From JAADHY01 sp964428935 (GTDB taxonomy: Bacteria; Planctomycetota; Planctomycetia; Planctomycetales; Planctomycetaceae), in contig CAYSAG010000115.1 in assembly GCA_964428935.1 (NCBI GenBank), forward strand, positions 1 to 14,565: a stretch of 14,565 nt of DNA. Reading direction: 5' to 3'. A model generated the notes under the pieces. The model ran no database searches. It had not been told where the DNA came from and saw nothing but the letters and a program-made list of their open reading frames with translations. A program made the translations under genes and the position numbers. Below, piece by piece: positions 14,561-14,565 of this stretch. Every line of letters starts with the position of its first letter. The stretch's first letter is position 1.

Positions 14561-14565
14561 GGCAA

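Noticed and set aside
1..14565. CRISPR array, transposase or insertion sequence, prophage genes, rRNA
   Set aside because: I looked for regularly spaced repeats, transposase motifs, terminal inverted repeats and rRNA-like stretches and saw none.

Overview
The window is GC-rich (roughly two thirds G+C by eye). It carries mostly housekeeping genes plus one gene of different codon style at the left edge. The content suggests a member of the Planctomycetota: an Lgt with a doubled N-terminal segment, a tandem YHS-type exported protein, an hpnC-hpnD squalene pair, an ECF sigma factor of a type common there, and long intergenic gaps. This placement is an inference from protein style; no 16S gene is present.

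Layout, left to right. (1) 1-1302, minus: a beta-type adenine DNA methyltransferase, cut by the left edge, with its own promoter and ribosome binding site. (2) 1303-2091: a long stretch with no convincing gene. (3) 2092-3198, plus: a Gfo/Idh/MocA-family oxidoreductase. (4) 3199-3625: no gene. (5) 3626-6108, plus: panC (pantothenate synthetase), then lgt (prolipoprotein diacylglyceryl transferase) with an unusual TPR-like insert. (6) 6435-7007, plus: an ECF sigma factor with a good extended -10 promoter. (7) 7110-8213, minus: sppA, convergent with the sigma gene. (8) 8872-10002, plus: an exported Lys/Ala/Pro-rich protein ending in two YHS-like units. (9) A terminator hairpin at 10021-10071 separates it from the convergent hpnC-hpnD operon (10214-12213, minus), whose genes overlap by the four bases GTGA. 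(10) 12507-13862, plus: der, the double-GTPase ribosome assembly factor. (11) 14299-14373, minus: tRNA-Pro(GGG), with a rho-independent terminator and a possible upstream promoter.

Functional links. lgt and sppA both serve the envelope: lipoprotein lipidation and clearance of cleaved signal peptides. hpnC and hpnD act in sequence, from farnesyl diphosphate through presqualene diphosphate to hydroxysqualene; the final reductase gene hpnE is not here. panC feeds coenzyme A synthesis. The other genes look independently expressed. Several candidate promoters share a TAGAAT or TAGAGT -10 hexamer.

The most unusual items are the Lgt with a repeated first membrane segment split by a TPR-like domain, and the methyltransferase whose isoleucine codon choice and GATC density differ sharply from the rest of the window. 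No complete new multigene system is visible. If one exists, it is most likely around the methyltransferase, to the left of the window.
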